Assembly (NCBI RefSeq): GCF_001938985.1
Contig: NZ_MKIN01000020.1
Span: 1-64,000, forward strand
Length of the DNA: 64,000 bases
DNA from: Gillisella taibaishanensis
GTDB lineage: Bacteria > Pseudomonadota > Alphaproteobacteria > Rhizobiales > Rhizobiaceae
Direction: 5' to 3'
The position numbers and the translations under genes were made by a program. This document shows, one piece after another, positions 1-8,943 of this stretch. The first letter of the stretch is position 1; every line of letters starts with the position of its first letter. The notes under the pieces were generated by a model. The model ran no database searches. It was given only the letters and a program-made list of their open reading frames with translations, and had not been told where the DNA came from.

Positions 1-34
1 CGCAACCAAATCAAAAAAATCAAATCAAACTCAC

Positions 35-61
35 CCCGTCAGTCAGTCTGGCGGGTTCTTT
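35..61 (+). terminator. Probable Rho-independent terminator of an upstream gene
   Basis: An 8-bp stem (35-42 pairs with 48-55, one G-T pair, 5-nt loop) is followed by TTCTTT. It would end a transcript entering from left of the window, on the plus strand. The gene or RNA it serves is not in the window. Confidence 0.5.
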
Positions 62-316
62 GCGTTCCAAAAACATCAACGTAAAAACACATAGAACCCA
101 ATTGGCGATCAAAAACCGTGAAAAACGACTGACACCCTACTGGATGCTGCAGGCGTGATATCGATTCAAAAATAAGCCAAGACCGTTCGTTTTGGGCAAT
201 ACCCCCACTTACTCCTTCCCGAAGGGCGGCCTCCACCGCACCGCTGCGCGTCATGATTTACAAAATGGGTCGACGTCTGACGTAAACATGTCGGTCGTTC
301 ATGGCGTAGCCAGGAT
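62..316. other. Gene-poor stretch between two terminators
   Basis: Between the plus-strand terminator and the iolG terminator no convincing coding region or RNA is seen. Small open frames on the minus strand here have no good ribosome binding site and no recognisable protein character. Confidence 0.4.
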
Positions 317-345
317 AAAAAAAAGGAGGGCCCGCTAGACCCTCC
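317..345 (-). terminator. Rho-independent terminator of iolG
   Basis: Read on the minus strand, a GGAGGG/CCCTCC stem (325-330 with 340-345) is followed by an uninterrupted eight-T run (317-324). It lies 28 bp beyond the iolG stop codon. Confidence 0.8.
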
Positions 346-372
346 CCGCATCCTGTGGTTAGTCGCTCTCGA

Positions 373-1368
373 TCAAAGAGTGACGACAACCTTGTCCCGT
401 GCCGATCTCGCCGCAGCGTCGGCCAGCTTCAGCGCAATCAGGCCGTCTTCAATCGATGGCGATGGTGCCTTGCCGGTCTCAATGAAATCAAGAAACGCAG
501 AGATTTCAGCAGCATAGGCCGCCGTATAGCGCGTCATGAAGAAGTCGTGCAGCGGTGGGCGGGTGTAGCCGTCTTTGGTTGCGACTTCGATCGAGACTGG
601 GCGCTGGTTTTCCGCAGCAACAGAACCTTCAGAACCGTGAACCTCAATACGCTGATCATAGCCGTACGTTGCGCGGCGTGAGTTGGAGATGATCGCCTGG
701 CGGCCGGAGGCCGTTGTCAGGATTAGGCTGGCGCTGTCGTAGTCGCCGAGTTTGCCGATTTCAGGATCGACCAAAACCGCAGCTGAGGCCATGACTGAGG
801 TGATTTCCTCACCGAGCAGAAAGCGGGCGATGTCGAAGTCATGGATGGTCATATCGCGGAAAATGCCACCGGAGACTTTGATATATTCTGGTGGAGGTGC
901 GCCCGGATCGCGGCTGGTAATCGTCACCATTTCGACCTTGCCAATACGACCGTCGTCGATTGCCTTGCGCACCGCCTGGAAATGCGGATCGAAGCGACGG
1001 TTGAAGCCGAGCATGACCCGGCCACCGACGCTGCGCACGACTTCGGCGCAGGCTTCCGCTCTGGCAACATCGAGATCGACCGGCTTTTCGCAGAACACGG
1101 CCTTGCCTGCCCGGCTGAAGCGCTCGATCAGGTCGGAATGGGTATTGGTCGGCGTGCAGATCAGCACGGCATCAATTGATGTGTCAGCCTCAATTTCTTC
1201 AATTGTCTTGACTGCGGCGCCGGTTGCCTCGGCGATGGCCTGGGCAGCCTGCGGAAACGGATCGGCCACGGCGACCAGTTGAGCCCGTTTGTCTTCACCG
1301 ATCGCCTTGGCATGCACTTTGCCGATTCGACCTGCGCCAAGTAGCGCCAATTTCTTTACCATCGTCAT
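373..1368 (-). CDS. iolG: Inositol 2-dehydrogenase IolG
   Basis: Oxidises myo-inositol to scyllo-inosose with NAD+, the first step of inositol catabolism, in the cytoplasm. The 331-residue protein has the Gfo/Idh/MocA layout: an N-terminal Rossmann fold with GAGRIG at residues 11-16, the CEKP motif near residue 95, and the catalytic D-x3-H pair in a DMTIH stretch near residue 172. Full length for the family. It is transcribed divergently from the RpiR-type regulator gene and stands apart from iolCDEB, an arrangement known in rhizobia where this gene is also called idhA. An operator-like box lies upstream at 1463-1481. Scyllo-inositol or other sugar dehydrogenase activity is possible, but the context makes myo-inositol most likely. 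Confidence 0.92.
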   Translation of the reverse strand: MTMVKKLALLGAGRIGKVHAKAIGEDKRAQLVAVADPFPQAAQAIAEATGAAVKTIEEIEADTSIDAVLICTPTNTHSDLIERFSRAGKAVFCEKPVDLDVARAEACAEVVRSVGGRVMLGFNRRFDPHFQAVRKAIDDGRIGKVEMVTITSRDPGAPPPEYIKVSGGIFRDMTIHDFDIARFLLGEEITSVMASAAVLVDPEIGKLGDYDSASLILTTASGRQAIISNSRRATYGYDQRIEVHGSEGSVAAENQRPVSIEVATKDGYTRPPLHDFFMTRYTAAYAAEISAFLDFIETGKAPSPSIEDGLIALKLADAAARSARDKVVVTL

Positions 1369-1462
1369 CTCCTCCCGGCTCCGCTTGCTTAGCGGGCCTG
1401 CTAACGCTTTTTGTTCAGTACCAAGCAGAGGAACCGCAACCTCTTTGCAGTCACTCAGTTTT

Positions 1463-1481
1463 GGAATATATGTTCTATTTT
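1463..1481 (-). promoter_or_regulatory. IolR operator-like box in front of iolG
   Basis: On the minus strand the box reads AAAATAGAACATATATTCC and matches 17 of 19 positions with the box before iolC (2428-2446). It contains GGAA-N6-TTCT on the plus strand, one mismatch from the GGAA-N6-TTCC motif I recall for Sinorhizobium IolR. A likely -10 (TATATT, 1470-1465 on the minus strand) lies inside it. A separate inverted repeat, TTGCTAG-N6-CTAGCAA, sits just beside it at 1480-1499. Confidence 0.65.
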
Positions 1482-1581
1482 GCTAGTTCGTGCTAGCAAT
1501 CATGTCAAGAGCCGCATCCGTCCTGTCGGACGCGAAGCCGATGACGATATGAATACGGTCACGCTCAGGAAGGGGTACTAA

Positions 1582-2406
1582 ATGCCGGAGGCAATGGCGC
1601 GGGCGCCTGATACGATCAGGTCGTTTGAGGAACGTCTCCTGGATGTCTCGGAGGGCCTACCAAAGCGTCTACGGCAATGTGCTGATTACGTGGCTGCCAA
1701 CAAAGATCGGATCGCAGTATCGACTGTGGCCGAAATGGCTGATGGCGCCGGCGTCCAACCCTCCGCATTCATGCGATTTTGCCAGATACTGGGTTTTTCC
1801 GGCTTTTCTGAAATGCAGCGGCTGTTTCGCGAATCCTATGTTGGCGGCTGGCCCGACTATTCCACCCGCCTGCATCATTTGCGCGAGACTGCCTCGGGTA
1901 GTCCATCTGCCCTGCTGGCGGAATTTGCCGAGGCCGGGCGGATTTCGCTGGAAGGACTAGTGCAATCTGTGGATTCGCAGGCGTTGGAACTGGCGGTCGA
2001 AGCGCTTGCTGGCGCTGGCGTCATCCATATCGTCGGTCTGCGCCGGTCGTTTCCTGTCGCCAGTTATATGGTCTATGCCTTTGAGAAAATGGGCGTTGCG
2101 GCCATGCTGCACAGCGGCGTCGGCAAGCTCGACAACCACCACGCGATCCGCGAAGGCGATGTGCTTCTCGCTATTACCTTCTCACCCTATTCAACTGAAA
2201 CCCTCGATCTCGTCGAGCAGGTATCGCGGCGTGGAATTCCAGTGGTTGCCATCACCGATGCGGTCGTTAATCCCTTGCGCAAACTCGACGTGTTGACGCT
2301 GCCCGTTGCGGAGGTGGATTTCGGCGCTTTCCGTTCCTTGTCCGCGACCCTTTGCTTGGCGATCGCTCTTTCGGTTGCCGTTGGCACCGCTCGGCAACGG
2401 AATTGA
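1582..2406 (+). CDS. iolR: RpiR/MurR-family regulator, probable IolR repressor of inositol genes
   Basis: A 274-residue regulator with an N-terminal RpiR helix-turn-helix domain (about residues 1-85) and a C-terminal SIS sugar-phosphate binding domain (about 110-250, containing IVGLRRS and ITFSPYSTET stretches). It starts at an ATG with a strong AGGAAGGGG ribosome site. In rhizobia an RpiR-type IolR represses inositol catabolism until an intermediate of the pathway binds it. Its place between iolG and iolC, and the two similar boxes before those genes, support the same role here. This family is unrelated to the DeoR-type IolR of Bacillus. Confidence 0.82.
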   Translation: MPEAMARAPDTIRSFEERLLDVSEGLPKRLRQCADYVAANKDRIAVSTVAEMADGAGVQPSAFMRFCQILGFSGFSEMQRLFRESYVGGWPDYSTRLHHLRETASGSPSALLAEFAEAGRISLEGLVQSVDSQALELAVEALAGAGVIHIVGLRRSFPVASYMVYAFEKMGVAAMLHSGVGKLDNHHAIREGDVLLAITFSPYSTETLDLVEQVSRRGIPVVAITDAVVNPLRKLDVLTLPVAEVDFGAFRSLSATLCLAIALSVAVGTARQRN

Positions 2407-2415
2407 ATATTTATA

Positions 2416-2446
2416 TTGCTGGAAGAAAAAATAGAATATATAGTCC
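2416..2446 (+). promoter_or_regulatory. iolC promoter overlapped by IolR operator-like box
   Basis: A TTGCTG (2416-2421) -N17- TATAGT (2439-2444) promoter can be read. The box AAAATAGAATATATAGTCC (2428-2446) covers the spacer and the -10, as expected for repression. It is nearly the same as the box in front of iolG. Confidence 0.6.
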
Positions 2447-2532
2447 AAATAAATCAAAAAATGGAACGGTAGCTTTAGCTGCCGTATCCTCCGGCGGCAT
2501 CGAGGAGTATGGCGACGGATCGGGAGGACGAT

Positions 2533-4449
2533 GTGGCAAAACTTGACCTGATCACCATTGGCCGGTCTTCTGTGGACCTATACGGCGCCCAAATTGGCGG
2601 CCGATTGGAAGACATGGCCTCATTCAATAAATATATTGGCGGCTCGCCCACCAATATCGCCGCCGGAACCGCACGGCTCGGCCTGAAGTCGGCACTGATC
2701 ACCAGGGTTGGCGATGAGCATATGGGTCGATTCATCCGCGAACAACTGGTCCGCGAAGGCGTCGATGTGCGCGGTGTAAAAACTGACCTGAAGCGGCTGA
2801 CGGCTCTGGTTTTGCTCGGCATCCGGGATGAGGAGCAGTTTCCTCTGATCTTCTATCGGGAAAACTGCGCCGACATGGCGCTGTGCGAAGATGACATCGA
2901 TCCAGACTTTATCGCTGAGTCGGCCTGCGTTTGCGTGACTGGCACGCATTTGTCCCACCCCAATACCGAAGCGGCTGTGTTGAAGGCCTTGCGGCTGGCG
3001 CGTGAACATGGCGGGCGCACTGCGCTCGATATTGATTATCGCCCAAACCTCTGGGGTCTTGCAGGCCATGGCGACGGCGAAAGCCGGTTCATCGAATCGC
3101 AGGCGGTGACGGCCAAGCTGCAATCGACCCTGCATTGGTTCGACCTGATCGTCGGCACGGAAGAGGAGTTCCACATTGCTGGCGGCACGACTGACACGGT
3201 CGCGGCACTAAAGGCGGTGCACGGCGTGTCGAAGGCCGTGCTGGTGTGCAAGCGCGGTGCCCTTGGGGCCGTTGTCTTTGATGGAGAGATCCCGTCCAGC
3301 CTTGACGAGGGTCAGACCGGCCAGGGCTTCCCGATCGAAGTCTTCAACGTGCTGGGGGCCGGCGACGGCTTCATGTCCGGCCTGCTGAAGGGCTGGCTGA
3401 CCGGCGAGGATTGGCCGACGGCGCTGAAATTTGCCAATGCTTGCGGTGCCTTTGCGGTGTCGCGACACGGCTGCACGCCCGCCTATCCGAGCCTGGAAGA
3501 GCTGGACTATTTCTTCAAGACCGGCATTCGCAACAAGGCGCTGCGCAAGGATGCGGCGCTGGAACAGGTGCATTGGTCCACCAATCGCGATGGCGAGTGG
3601 CCGCAAATGCGTGTCTTTGCCTTCGACCACCGCATGCAGTTGGAGGCGATGTGCGACGAGGCTGGCGTGCCGCACGAGCGGATCGGTGTTTTCAAACAGC
3701 TCTGCCTGAAAGCCGCTTTGCAGGTCAGCAATGGGCAGGCCGGCTACGGCATCCTTTGTGACAGCCGCCTGGGGCGTGAAGCGCTCTACCGCGCTGCGGG
3801 CACCGGGCTCTGGATCGGACGGCCAGTGGAATGGCCGGGGTCACGGCCGCTGGTGCTGGAGCCTGAACTGGGCGAGGATTTCGGCGGCTTGAGCGAATGG
3901 CCTGTCGAAAACACGGTCAAGGTTCTCTGCTTCTATCATCCTGGTGACGATGCGGCCCTGAAGCAGGAGCAGGAAGCTACGGTAAAACGCCTCTTTACGG
4001 CTTCTCGGCGTAACCGGCTTGAATTCCTGCTGGAAATCATTCCCTCGAAAGTCGGCCCTACCAACGACGAGACGGCCGCGACGATCATTCAGCGCTTCTA
4101 CGATATCGGCGTCTATCCCGACTGGTGGAAGTTGGAGCCAATGAAAACGGCGGGTGCCTGGGCCAAGGCCTGCGATGCCATTTCGCGCAACGATCCCTAT
4201 ACGCGCGGTATTGTCGTACTCGGCCTGGATGCGCCCGCGGCCGAACTGGAGGAAAGCTTCAAGACGGCGGCAAGCTTTGATTTGGTCAAAGGCTTTGCCG
4301 TCGGTCGCACGATTTTTGGCGATGCAGCGCGCAAGTGGCTGGCTGGCCATAGTTCCGACGAAGAGGCGATTGCCGATATGGTTTCACGGTATCAAGGCCT
4401 TTGTCAGGTCTGGGATCGGTCGCGCCAGGCTGTGGCTGTGCCGGCCTGA
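2533..4449 (+). CDS. iolC: 5-dehydro-2-deoxygluconokinase fused to a DUF2090 domain (IolC)
   Basis: Phosphorylates 5-dehydro-2-deoxy-D-gluconate in inositol catabolism. The first half (about residues 1-320) is a PfkB/ribokinase domain: GGSPTNIA near the N-terminus and the GAGDGF anion hole with its catalytic Asp around residue 280. The second half (about 325-630) is a DUF2090 aldolase-like domain, so the total of 638 residues is about twice a stand-alone IolC. The fusion is normal in rhizobia, and the second half may act on the phosphorylated product (inference). I place the start at GTG 2533, four bases after GGGAGGA. An in-frame ATG at 2509 has its purine-rich stretch only one base away and is less likely. 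Confidence 0.9.
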   Translation: MAKLDLITIGRSSVDLYGAQIGGRLEDMASFNKYIGGSPTNIAAGTARLGLKSALITRVGDEHMGRFIREQLVREGVDVRGVKTDLKRLTALVLLGIRDEEQFPLIFYRENCADMALCEDDIDPDFIAESACVCVTGTHLSHPNTEAAVLKALRLAREHGGRTALDIDYRPNLWGLAGHGDGESRFIESQAVTAKLQSTLHWFDLIVGTEEEFHIAGGTTDTVAALKAVHGVSKAVLVCKRGALGAVVFDGEIPSSLDEGQTGQGFPIEVFNVLGAGDGFMSGLLKGWLTGEDWPTALKFANACGAFAVSRHGCTPAYPSLEELDYFFKTGIRNKALRKDAALEQVHWSTNRDGEWPQMRVFAFDHRMQLEAMCDEAGVPHERIGVFKQLCLKAALQVSNGQAGYGILCDSRLGREALYRAAGTGLWIGRPVEWPGSRPLVLEPELGEDFGGLSEWPVENTVKVLCFYHPGDDAALKQEQEATVKRLFTASRRNRLEFLLEIIPSKVGPTNDETAATIIQRFYDIGVYPDWWKLEPMKTAGAWAKACDAISRNDPYTRGIVVLGLDAPAAELEESFKTAASFDLVKGFAVGRTIFGDAARKWLAGHSSDEEAIADMVSRYQGLCQVWDRSRQAVAVPA

Positions 4450-4517
4450 GGCGGCGCTGAACATAACGAAAAATATGCCAGCGGCACCATGGGAGCGCTG
4501 CTGAAGGGAGAGAGACG

Positions 4518-6341
4518 ATGAAAACGGTGCGTTTGACGGCTGCACAAGCCTTGGTGCGCTACCTTGCCAATCAGATGACCCCGGAGGGCGTACCGTTCAT
4601 TTCGGGCGTCTGGGCAATCTTCGGCCATGGCAATGTCGCGGGTCTTGGCGAGGCCCTGCAGGGAGCGAAGGATAGCGTCACCACCTGGCGCGGTCAGAAT
4701 GAACAGTCGATGGCCCATGCGGCGATTGCCTATGCCAAGCAACTCGGCCGCCGCCGCGCGATGGCGGTAACCTCGTCTATCGGTCCGGGCGCGCTGAATA
4801 TGGTGACGGCGGCGGCGCTGGCGCATGTCAATCGCTTGCCGGTCCTGCTTCTGCCGGGCGATGTGTTCGCCAATCGTGGTCCCGATCCGGTGCTGCAGCA
4901 GATCGAGGACTTTAACGACGGGATCATGTCGGCCAACGATTGTTTCCGCCCGGTCAGCCGCTATTTCGACCGAATTTCCCGGCCGGAACATCTGCTGACA
5001 GCGCTGCCGCGTGCTTTTCGCACCATGACAGATCCGGCCGATTGCGGTCCGGTGACTTTGGCATTTTGTCAGGATACCCAGGCGGAGGCCTATGATTATC
5101 CCGAGAGCTTCTTTGCACCGAAGGTCTGGAACATCAGGCGTCCTCAGCCCGACGCCGATGAGCTTGATCGCGCCATTGCTGCGATCAAATCTGCCAAAAA
5201 TCCTGTCATCGTTGCGGGCGGTGGTGTCCATTTCTCTGGCGCGACCAAGACTCTCGCCGATTTTGCAGCCAGGCATCAGATCGCTGTTGTCGAAACCCAG
5301 GCCGGCAAATCGGCGCTGCCTTGGGATGACGCTCTGAATTTTGGCCCCGTCGGCGTTACCGGCGCATCAAGCGCCAATGCGGTCTGCGAGACAGCCGATC
5401 TGGTCATTGGGGTCGGCACGCGTTTCCAGGATTTCACCACCGGGTCCTGGGCGCTGTTCAAGAACCCTGGCCGCAAGATCCTTGCCCTTAATGTCCAGCC
5501 TTACGACAGCGCCAAGCATGATGCGCTGCCGCTGGTTGCTGACGCAAAGATCGGCCTCGAACTGATCTCCAAGGCACTTGGCGATCACCGCTTTGCTGCG
5601 CCGGATGCAGGCCTCAAGGCTGATTGGTTCGCCAAGGCCGATGCGGTGACCGCCGCGCCGAAGGATGGCAATAGCCTGCCGACCGATATGCAGGTGATTG
5701 GCGCCGTCCAGCGCACTGCGCGCGACAATACCGTGGTCATGTGCGCGGCGGGCACCATGCCGGGCGAGTTGCACCAGCTGTGGAAGTCGGAACTGCCGCT
5801 GTCCTATCACATGGAATACGGCTTTTCCTGCATGGGTTATGAGATCGCCGGCGGTCTCGGGATCAAGATGGCCGAGCCGGAGCGTGACGTCATCGTCATG
5901 GTTGGTGACGGCTCCTACATGATGATGAATTCCGAACTGGTGACGGCCTGCGCGCTTGGCGTCAAAATCACTGTCGTTATCACGGATAACAGGGGCTATG
6001 GCTGCATCAACCGGCTGCAGATGGGCACCGGCGGCGCCGAGTTCAACAATCTCTACGCCCATACCTCCCATGTGCATGCGCCGCAGATCGATTTTGCCGC
6101 CCATGCCGCGGCCATGGGCGCCGACGCCAGCAAGGTCACAAGCATTGCCGAGCTGGAAAAGGCCTTGGAGCAGGCAAGAAGTGCCACCAGGCCAACCGTC
6201 GTCGTCATCGATACCGATCCATATCCGACGCCAGACGCCGGTGGTTATTGGTGGGATGTTGCGGTTCCCGAAGTTTCGGACCGCTCGGAAGTAAAACAGG
6301 CTCGCGCCCGCTACGAGGCAGCGCTCAAGGAAAGAAACTAA
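4518..6341 (+). CDS. iolD: 3D-(3,5/4)-trihydroxycyclohexane-1,2-dione hydrolase IolD
   Basis: A thiamin-diphosphate enzyme that opens the ring of trihydroxycyclohexane-dione to 5-deoxy-glucuronate. The 607-residue protein has the three-domain ThDP layout: the N-terminal PYR domain with the EQSMAHAA glutamate region, a central Rossmann-like domain (about 200-340), and a C-terminal PP domain with the [12 protein letters not shown] metal/ThDP motif. Length is normal for IolD. A GGGAGAGAG ribosome site precedes the ATG. The stop codon is one base from the iolE start, which marks a tight operon. Confidence 0.93.
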   Translation: MKTVRLTAAQALVRYLANQMTPEGVPFISGVWAIFGHGNVAGLGEALQGAKDSVTTWRGQNEQSMAHAAIAYAKQLGRRRAMAVTSSIGPGALNMVTAAALAHVNRLPVLLLPGDVFANRGPDPVLQQIEDFNDGIMSANDCFRPVSRYFDRISRPEHLLTALPRAFRTMTDPADCGPVTLAFCQDTQAEAYDYPESFFAPKVWNIRRPQPDADELDRAIAAIKSAKNPVIVAGGGVHFSGATKTLADFAARHQIAVVETQAGKSALPWDDALNFGPVGVTGASSANAVCETADLVIGVGTRFQDFTTGSWALFKNPGRKILALNVQPYDSAKHDALPLVADAKIGLELISKALGDHRFAAPDAGLKADWFAKADAVTAAPKDGNSLPTDMQVIGAVQRTARDNTVVMCAAGTMPGELHQLWKSELPLSYHMEYGFSCMGYEIAGGLGIKMAEPERDVIVMVGDGSYMMMNSELVTACALGVKITVVITDNRGYGCINRLQMGTGGAEFNNLYAHTSHVHAPQIDFAAHAAAMGADASKVTSIAELEKALEQARSATRPTVVVIDTDPYPTPDAGGYWWDVAVPEVSDRSEVKQARARYEAALKERN

Positions 6342-6342
6342 C

Positions 6343-7245
6343 ATGATCCTCTACGGAACCAACCCGATTGCCTGGTCCAATGACGATGACCGCACGCTCG
6401 GCGCCCATATCAGCCTCGACCAGTGCTTGGACGAAACCTCTAAGATCGGTTTTGACGGCATTGAGAAGGGCCACAAATTCCCGCAGGAGCCGGCAGCCCT
6501 CAAAGCCGTGCTGGAGCCGCGCGGTTTGCGCTATGTTTCCGGTTGGCATTCGCTGAACCTGCTGACCAACACGATCGAGGAAGAGAAGGCGGCGATGCAG
6601 CCGGCGCTCGACCTGCTGAAGGCCATGGGTAGCAAGGTAATCATCGTTTGCGAAACATCGAACGCGATCCATGGCGATGACGGCACGCCTGTCAACGATC
6701 GCCCGAAGCTTGCCGACGCAGAGTGGAAGAGCTTTGGCGCTGGCGTCGAAGCGCTCGGTGAGTTTGCCGCGGCGCAGGGCATCGCTCTGGCCTACCATCA
6801 CCACATGGGCACGATCGTCGAAAGCGAAGAAGAAATCGATGCGTTGATGGCCAATACCGGTCCGCATGCGAAACTGCTGCTCGATACCGGCCATTGCCTG
6901 TTCGGCGGCGGCGATCCGGAGCGGGTGGCCACGAAATACATGAGCCGCGTCGGCCATATCCACGCGAAGAATATTCGCCCGATCATTGCCAAACAGGTGC
7001 GCGACGAAAAGCTGTCCTTCCTTGAAGGTGTGCGACGTGGCGTGTTCACGGTGCCCGGCGATAGCGAAGGGGGCGTCAATTTCCCGCCGGTGCTTAAAAT
7101 CGCCGCCGAACACGGTTATCAAGGTTGGCTGGTGATCGAGGCCGAACAGGATCCGGATGTCCGCAATCCCTACGATTACCAGAGCCTCGGCCTTGCCTCC
7201 CTAAAAGCCATGGCCAAGGCCGCAGGATTGGATAAGAAGGACTGA
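6343..7245 (+). CDS. iolE: Myo-inosose-2 dehydratase IolE
   Basis: Dehydrates scyllo-inosose to trihydroxycyclohexane-dione. The 300-residue protein is a xylose-isomerase-like TIM barrel. Metal-binding residues are visible in the [19 protein letters not shown] and GHIHAKN stretches and in the late VIEAEQD motif. It begins directly after the iolD stop codon. The product acts between IolG and IolD, so the gene order is not the reaction order. A RIME-like repeat starts at the base after its stop codon. Confidence 0.92.
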   Translation: MILYGTNPIAWSNDDDRTLGAHISLDQCLDETSKIGFDGIEKGHKFPQEPAALKAVLEPRGLRYVSGWHSLNLLTNTIEEEKAAMQPALDLLKAMGSKVIIVCETSNAIHGDDGTPVNDRPKLADAEWKSFGAGVEALGEFAAAQGIALAYHHHMGTIVESEEEIDALMANTGPHAKLLLDTGHCLFGGGDPERVATKYMSRVGHIHAKNIRPIIAKQVRDEKLSFLEGVRRGVFTVPGDSEGGVNFPPVLKIAAEHGYQGWLVIEAEQDPDVRNPYDYQSLGLASLKAMAKAAGLDKKD

Positions 7246-7347
7246 GCATCGGACCGAAAAGTGGGAACCGGTTTTCGGAAAAATCCGATGGTCATACAAA
7301 AAGGTTAGAGCATCGTGCCGATTACGATTTTCGTCGCGATGCTCTAA
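7246..7347. repeat. RIME-like repeat, type A, copy 1
   Basis: About 100 bp made of two hairpins. The first carries GTGGGAACCGGTTTTCGG, and the second is framed by TTAGAGCATCG and CGATGCTCTAA. It aligns nearly end to end with the copy at 30150-30250. It lies inside the iol operon, between iolE and the small membrane gene, where RNA hairpins could affect transcript stability. Confidence 0.75.
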
Positions 7348-7385
7348 GCGAGGCTTCGGCCTGTCATGAAATTGAAAGCAGGCCG

Positions 7386-7604
7386 ATGAATTTTCTCGAT
7401 CCCCACCATCCTTTTTTCAAGCCGCTCTGGGTACGAATTCTCGTTACCTTAGTGCCGCTGGCATGGGCGGGGGTCGAATTATATGGGGGGAGCCCGACCT
7501 GGGCGATGATCTCGCTGGCGCTCGGGGTCTATGCCGGGTTGCAGCTGTTCTGGACCTTTAACAAGACTGAAAAGCCGCCTGCCAAAAAGGATGACGAGAA
7601 ATGA
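7386..7604 (+). CDS. Small two-helix membrane protein in the iol operon
   Basis: A 72-residue protein with an FLDPHHPFFKPLW start, two hydrophobic segments (about residues 17-33 and 38-57) and a charged Lys/Asp-rich tail. Its stop overlaps the iolB start by four bases (ATGA), so its translation is probably coupled to iolB. I do not know a function. It may belong to the small rhizobial DUF3329-like proteins, but that is from memory and weak. A role at the inner membrane tied to inositol use is only suggested by position. Confidence 0.75.
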   Translation: MNFLDPHHPFFKPLWVRILVTLVPLAWAGVELYGGSPTWAMISLALGVYAGLQLFWTFNKTEKPPAKKDDEK

Positions 7605-8410
7605 GCGATCTGTTGCGCAAGCCCGTTGCCGAGAGCGGCAAAGTGCATGACATCACCCCGCAAACGGCCCATTGGGGTTATGTCGGCTTTGGCCTTTACA
7701 AGCTGAAGCCGGGAGAGCAGGCGGCGGAAAAGACCGGCGACACAGAGGTTATCCTTGTTCTGGTTGAGGGCAAGGCGGAGATTTCGGCTGCGGGCAAAAA
7801 CTTTGGCGAACTTGGCGATCGGATGAATGTCTTCGAAAAGAAGCCGCCCCATTGCCTCTACGTTCCTGCTGGATCGGAGTGGTCGGCCACCGCCACCACC
7901 GAGTTGACGCTCGCCATCTGCACGGCGCCGGCCAAACCCAGCCGCGAGGCGCAGATCATCGGGCCGGCCGGAATCGCGCTGACCGAACGCGGCAAGGGCG
8001 CCAACACACGCTATATTTTCCCGATCGCGATGGAAGACCGGGATGTCGCTGACAGTCTGTTGGTGACGGAAGTCTTCACGCCCCAGGGCAATTGGTCGTC
8101 CTATCCGCCGCACCGTCATGACGAGGACAACTTCCCTAATATGACCTATCTGGAAGAGACCTATTATCATCGGCTCAATCCGGCGACGGGTTTTGGCTTC
8201 CAGCGTGTCTTTACCGAAGACGGATCGCTGGATGAGACGATGGCGGTCTCTGACGGTGATGTGGTGCTGGTGCCGAAGGGCCACCACCCCTGTGGCGCGC
8301 CCTATGGCTATGAGATGTATTATCTCAATGTCATGGCTGGCCCGATGCGCAAATGGCGCTTCCAGAACCATCCCGACCATGACTGGATTTTCAAACGAGA
8401 TAACCCATAA
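7601..8410 (+). CDS. iolB: 5-deoxy-glucuronate isomerase IolB
   Basis: Converts 5-deoxy-glucuronate to 5-dehydro-2-deoxy-gluconate, the substrate of IolC. The 269-residue protein is a double cupin. The metal site is visible in YPPHRHDEDNFPN with a following Glu (LEETYYH) and a later His (KGHHPCGAPYG). Full length. The start overlaps the stop of the small membrane gene. It is the last gene of the operon. No iolA-type dehydrogenase or aldolase gene follows, so those steps must be encoded elsewhere. Confidence 0.93.
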   Translation: MSDLLRKPVAESGKVHDITPQTAHWGYVGFGLYKLKPGEQAAEKTGDTEVILVLVEGKAEISAAGKNFGELGDRMNVFEKKPPHCLYVPAGSEWSATATTELTLAICTAPAKPSREAQIIGPAGIALTERGKGANTRYIFPIAMEDRDVADSLLVTEVFTPQGNWSSYPPHRHDEDNFPNMTYLEETYYHRLNPATGFGFQRVFTEDGSLDETMAVSDGDVVLVPKGHHPCGAPYGYEMYYLNVMAGPMRKWRFQNHPDHDWIFKRDNP

Positions 8411-8419
8411 CTGTATAAT

Positions 8420-8452
8420 CGTATCGGGCAGTCACAAAGACCGCCCGATACG
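8420..8452. terminator. Inverted repeat between convergent iolB and the next gene
   Basis: A perfect 10-bp inverted repeat (8420-8429 with 8443-8452) spans the stop codon of the minus-strand gene and lies just after iolB. It has no clear T run, so its value as a terminator is uncertain. Confidence 0.4.
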
Positions 8453-8833
8453 CGCCGTCCCGACCTGACCGTTGTTGCGAATCCATTTCAGATTGGTCGC
8501 ACCGGTCTTGTAAAGCTCGAAACACATCGGCGTGCCTTTGTACCAGGTAGTGAAGCGCTGACAGAGCCGGTCACCGTCGATCCACCACTTGCCCGTATCG
8601 TTCGGCTTGACGAAGCGGCCAAGGCCGAGCGCCTCTCCCGAACCGTCAACGACGCCGCTCCTGCGATAGTTCAGTGGAAACTCGCCGCCCATCGGGGTCG
8701 CGAGATAGATCCGTTTGCCGATGATCTCGGATTTGATATCGCTTGACGTATAGCGGCTTTCTTCTGCGGCCTGCAGGCTGGCTGTCGTTGTGGCCATGAC
8801 GGCGATGCAAAGTAACGAGCGTCGAAACAGCAT
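8432..8833 (-). CDS. Small secreted protein of unknown function
   Basis: A 133-residue protein with a clear signal peptide: MLFRRSLLC, a hydrophobic core, then SLQA before the probable cleavage site. The mature part contains KWWIDGDRLCQRF and a second Cys in PMCFEL, suggesting a disulfide. It may resemble DUF995-type periplasmic proteins of rhizobia, though I cannot confirm this. The start is set at 8833 because AGGAGG lies nine bases upstream. An ATG eight codons earlier lacks a ribosome site. The gene is divergent from the SDR operon. Confidence 0.65.
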   Translation of the reverse strand: MLFRRSLLCIAVMATTTASLQAAEESRYTSSDIKSEIIGKRIYLATPMGGEFPLNYRRSGVVDGSGEALGLGRFVKPNDTGKWWIDGDRLCQRFTTWYKGTPMCFELYKTGATNLKWIRNNGQVGTARIGRSL

Positions 8834-8849
8834 TCTGCCAATCCTCCTG

Positions 8850-8880
8850 TGATCCATATTGCTTGGTTCAGTCGTAACTG
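8850..8880 (+). promoter_or_regulatory. ECF (RpoE/ChrR-type) promoter for the SDR operon
   Basis: TGATCC (8850-8855) and TAACTG (8875-8880) are 19 bases apart. The -35 is identical to that of the ECF sigma gene promoter at 14618 and to the motif I recall for Rhodobacter RpoE (TGATCC, 18-19 bases, TAAGA-like). It lies 64 bp before the first SDR gene. Confidence 0.6.
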
Positions 8881-8943
8881 CTTACGCAAGCGGTTGCGAA
8901 ATGGATGATCGCAGCCGTAAAAAATGTCGCAAAGAGGTGAGAA

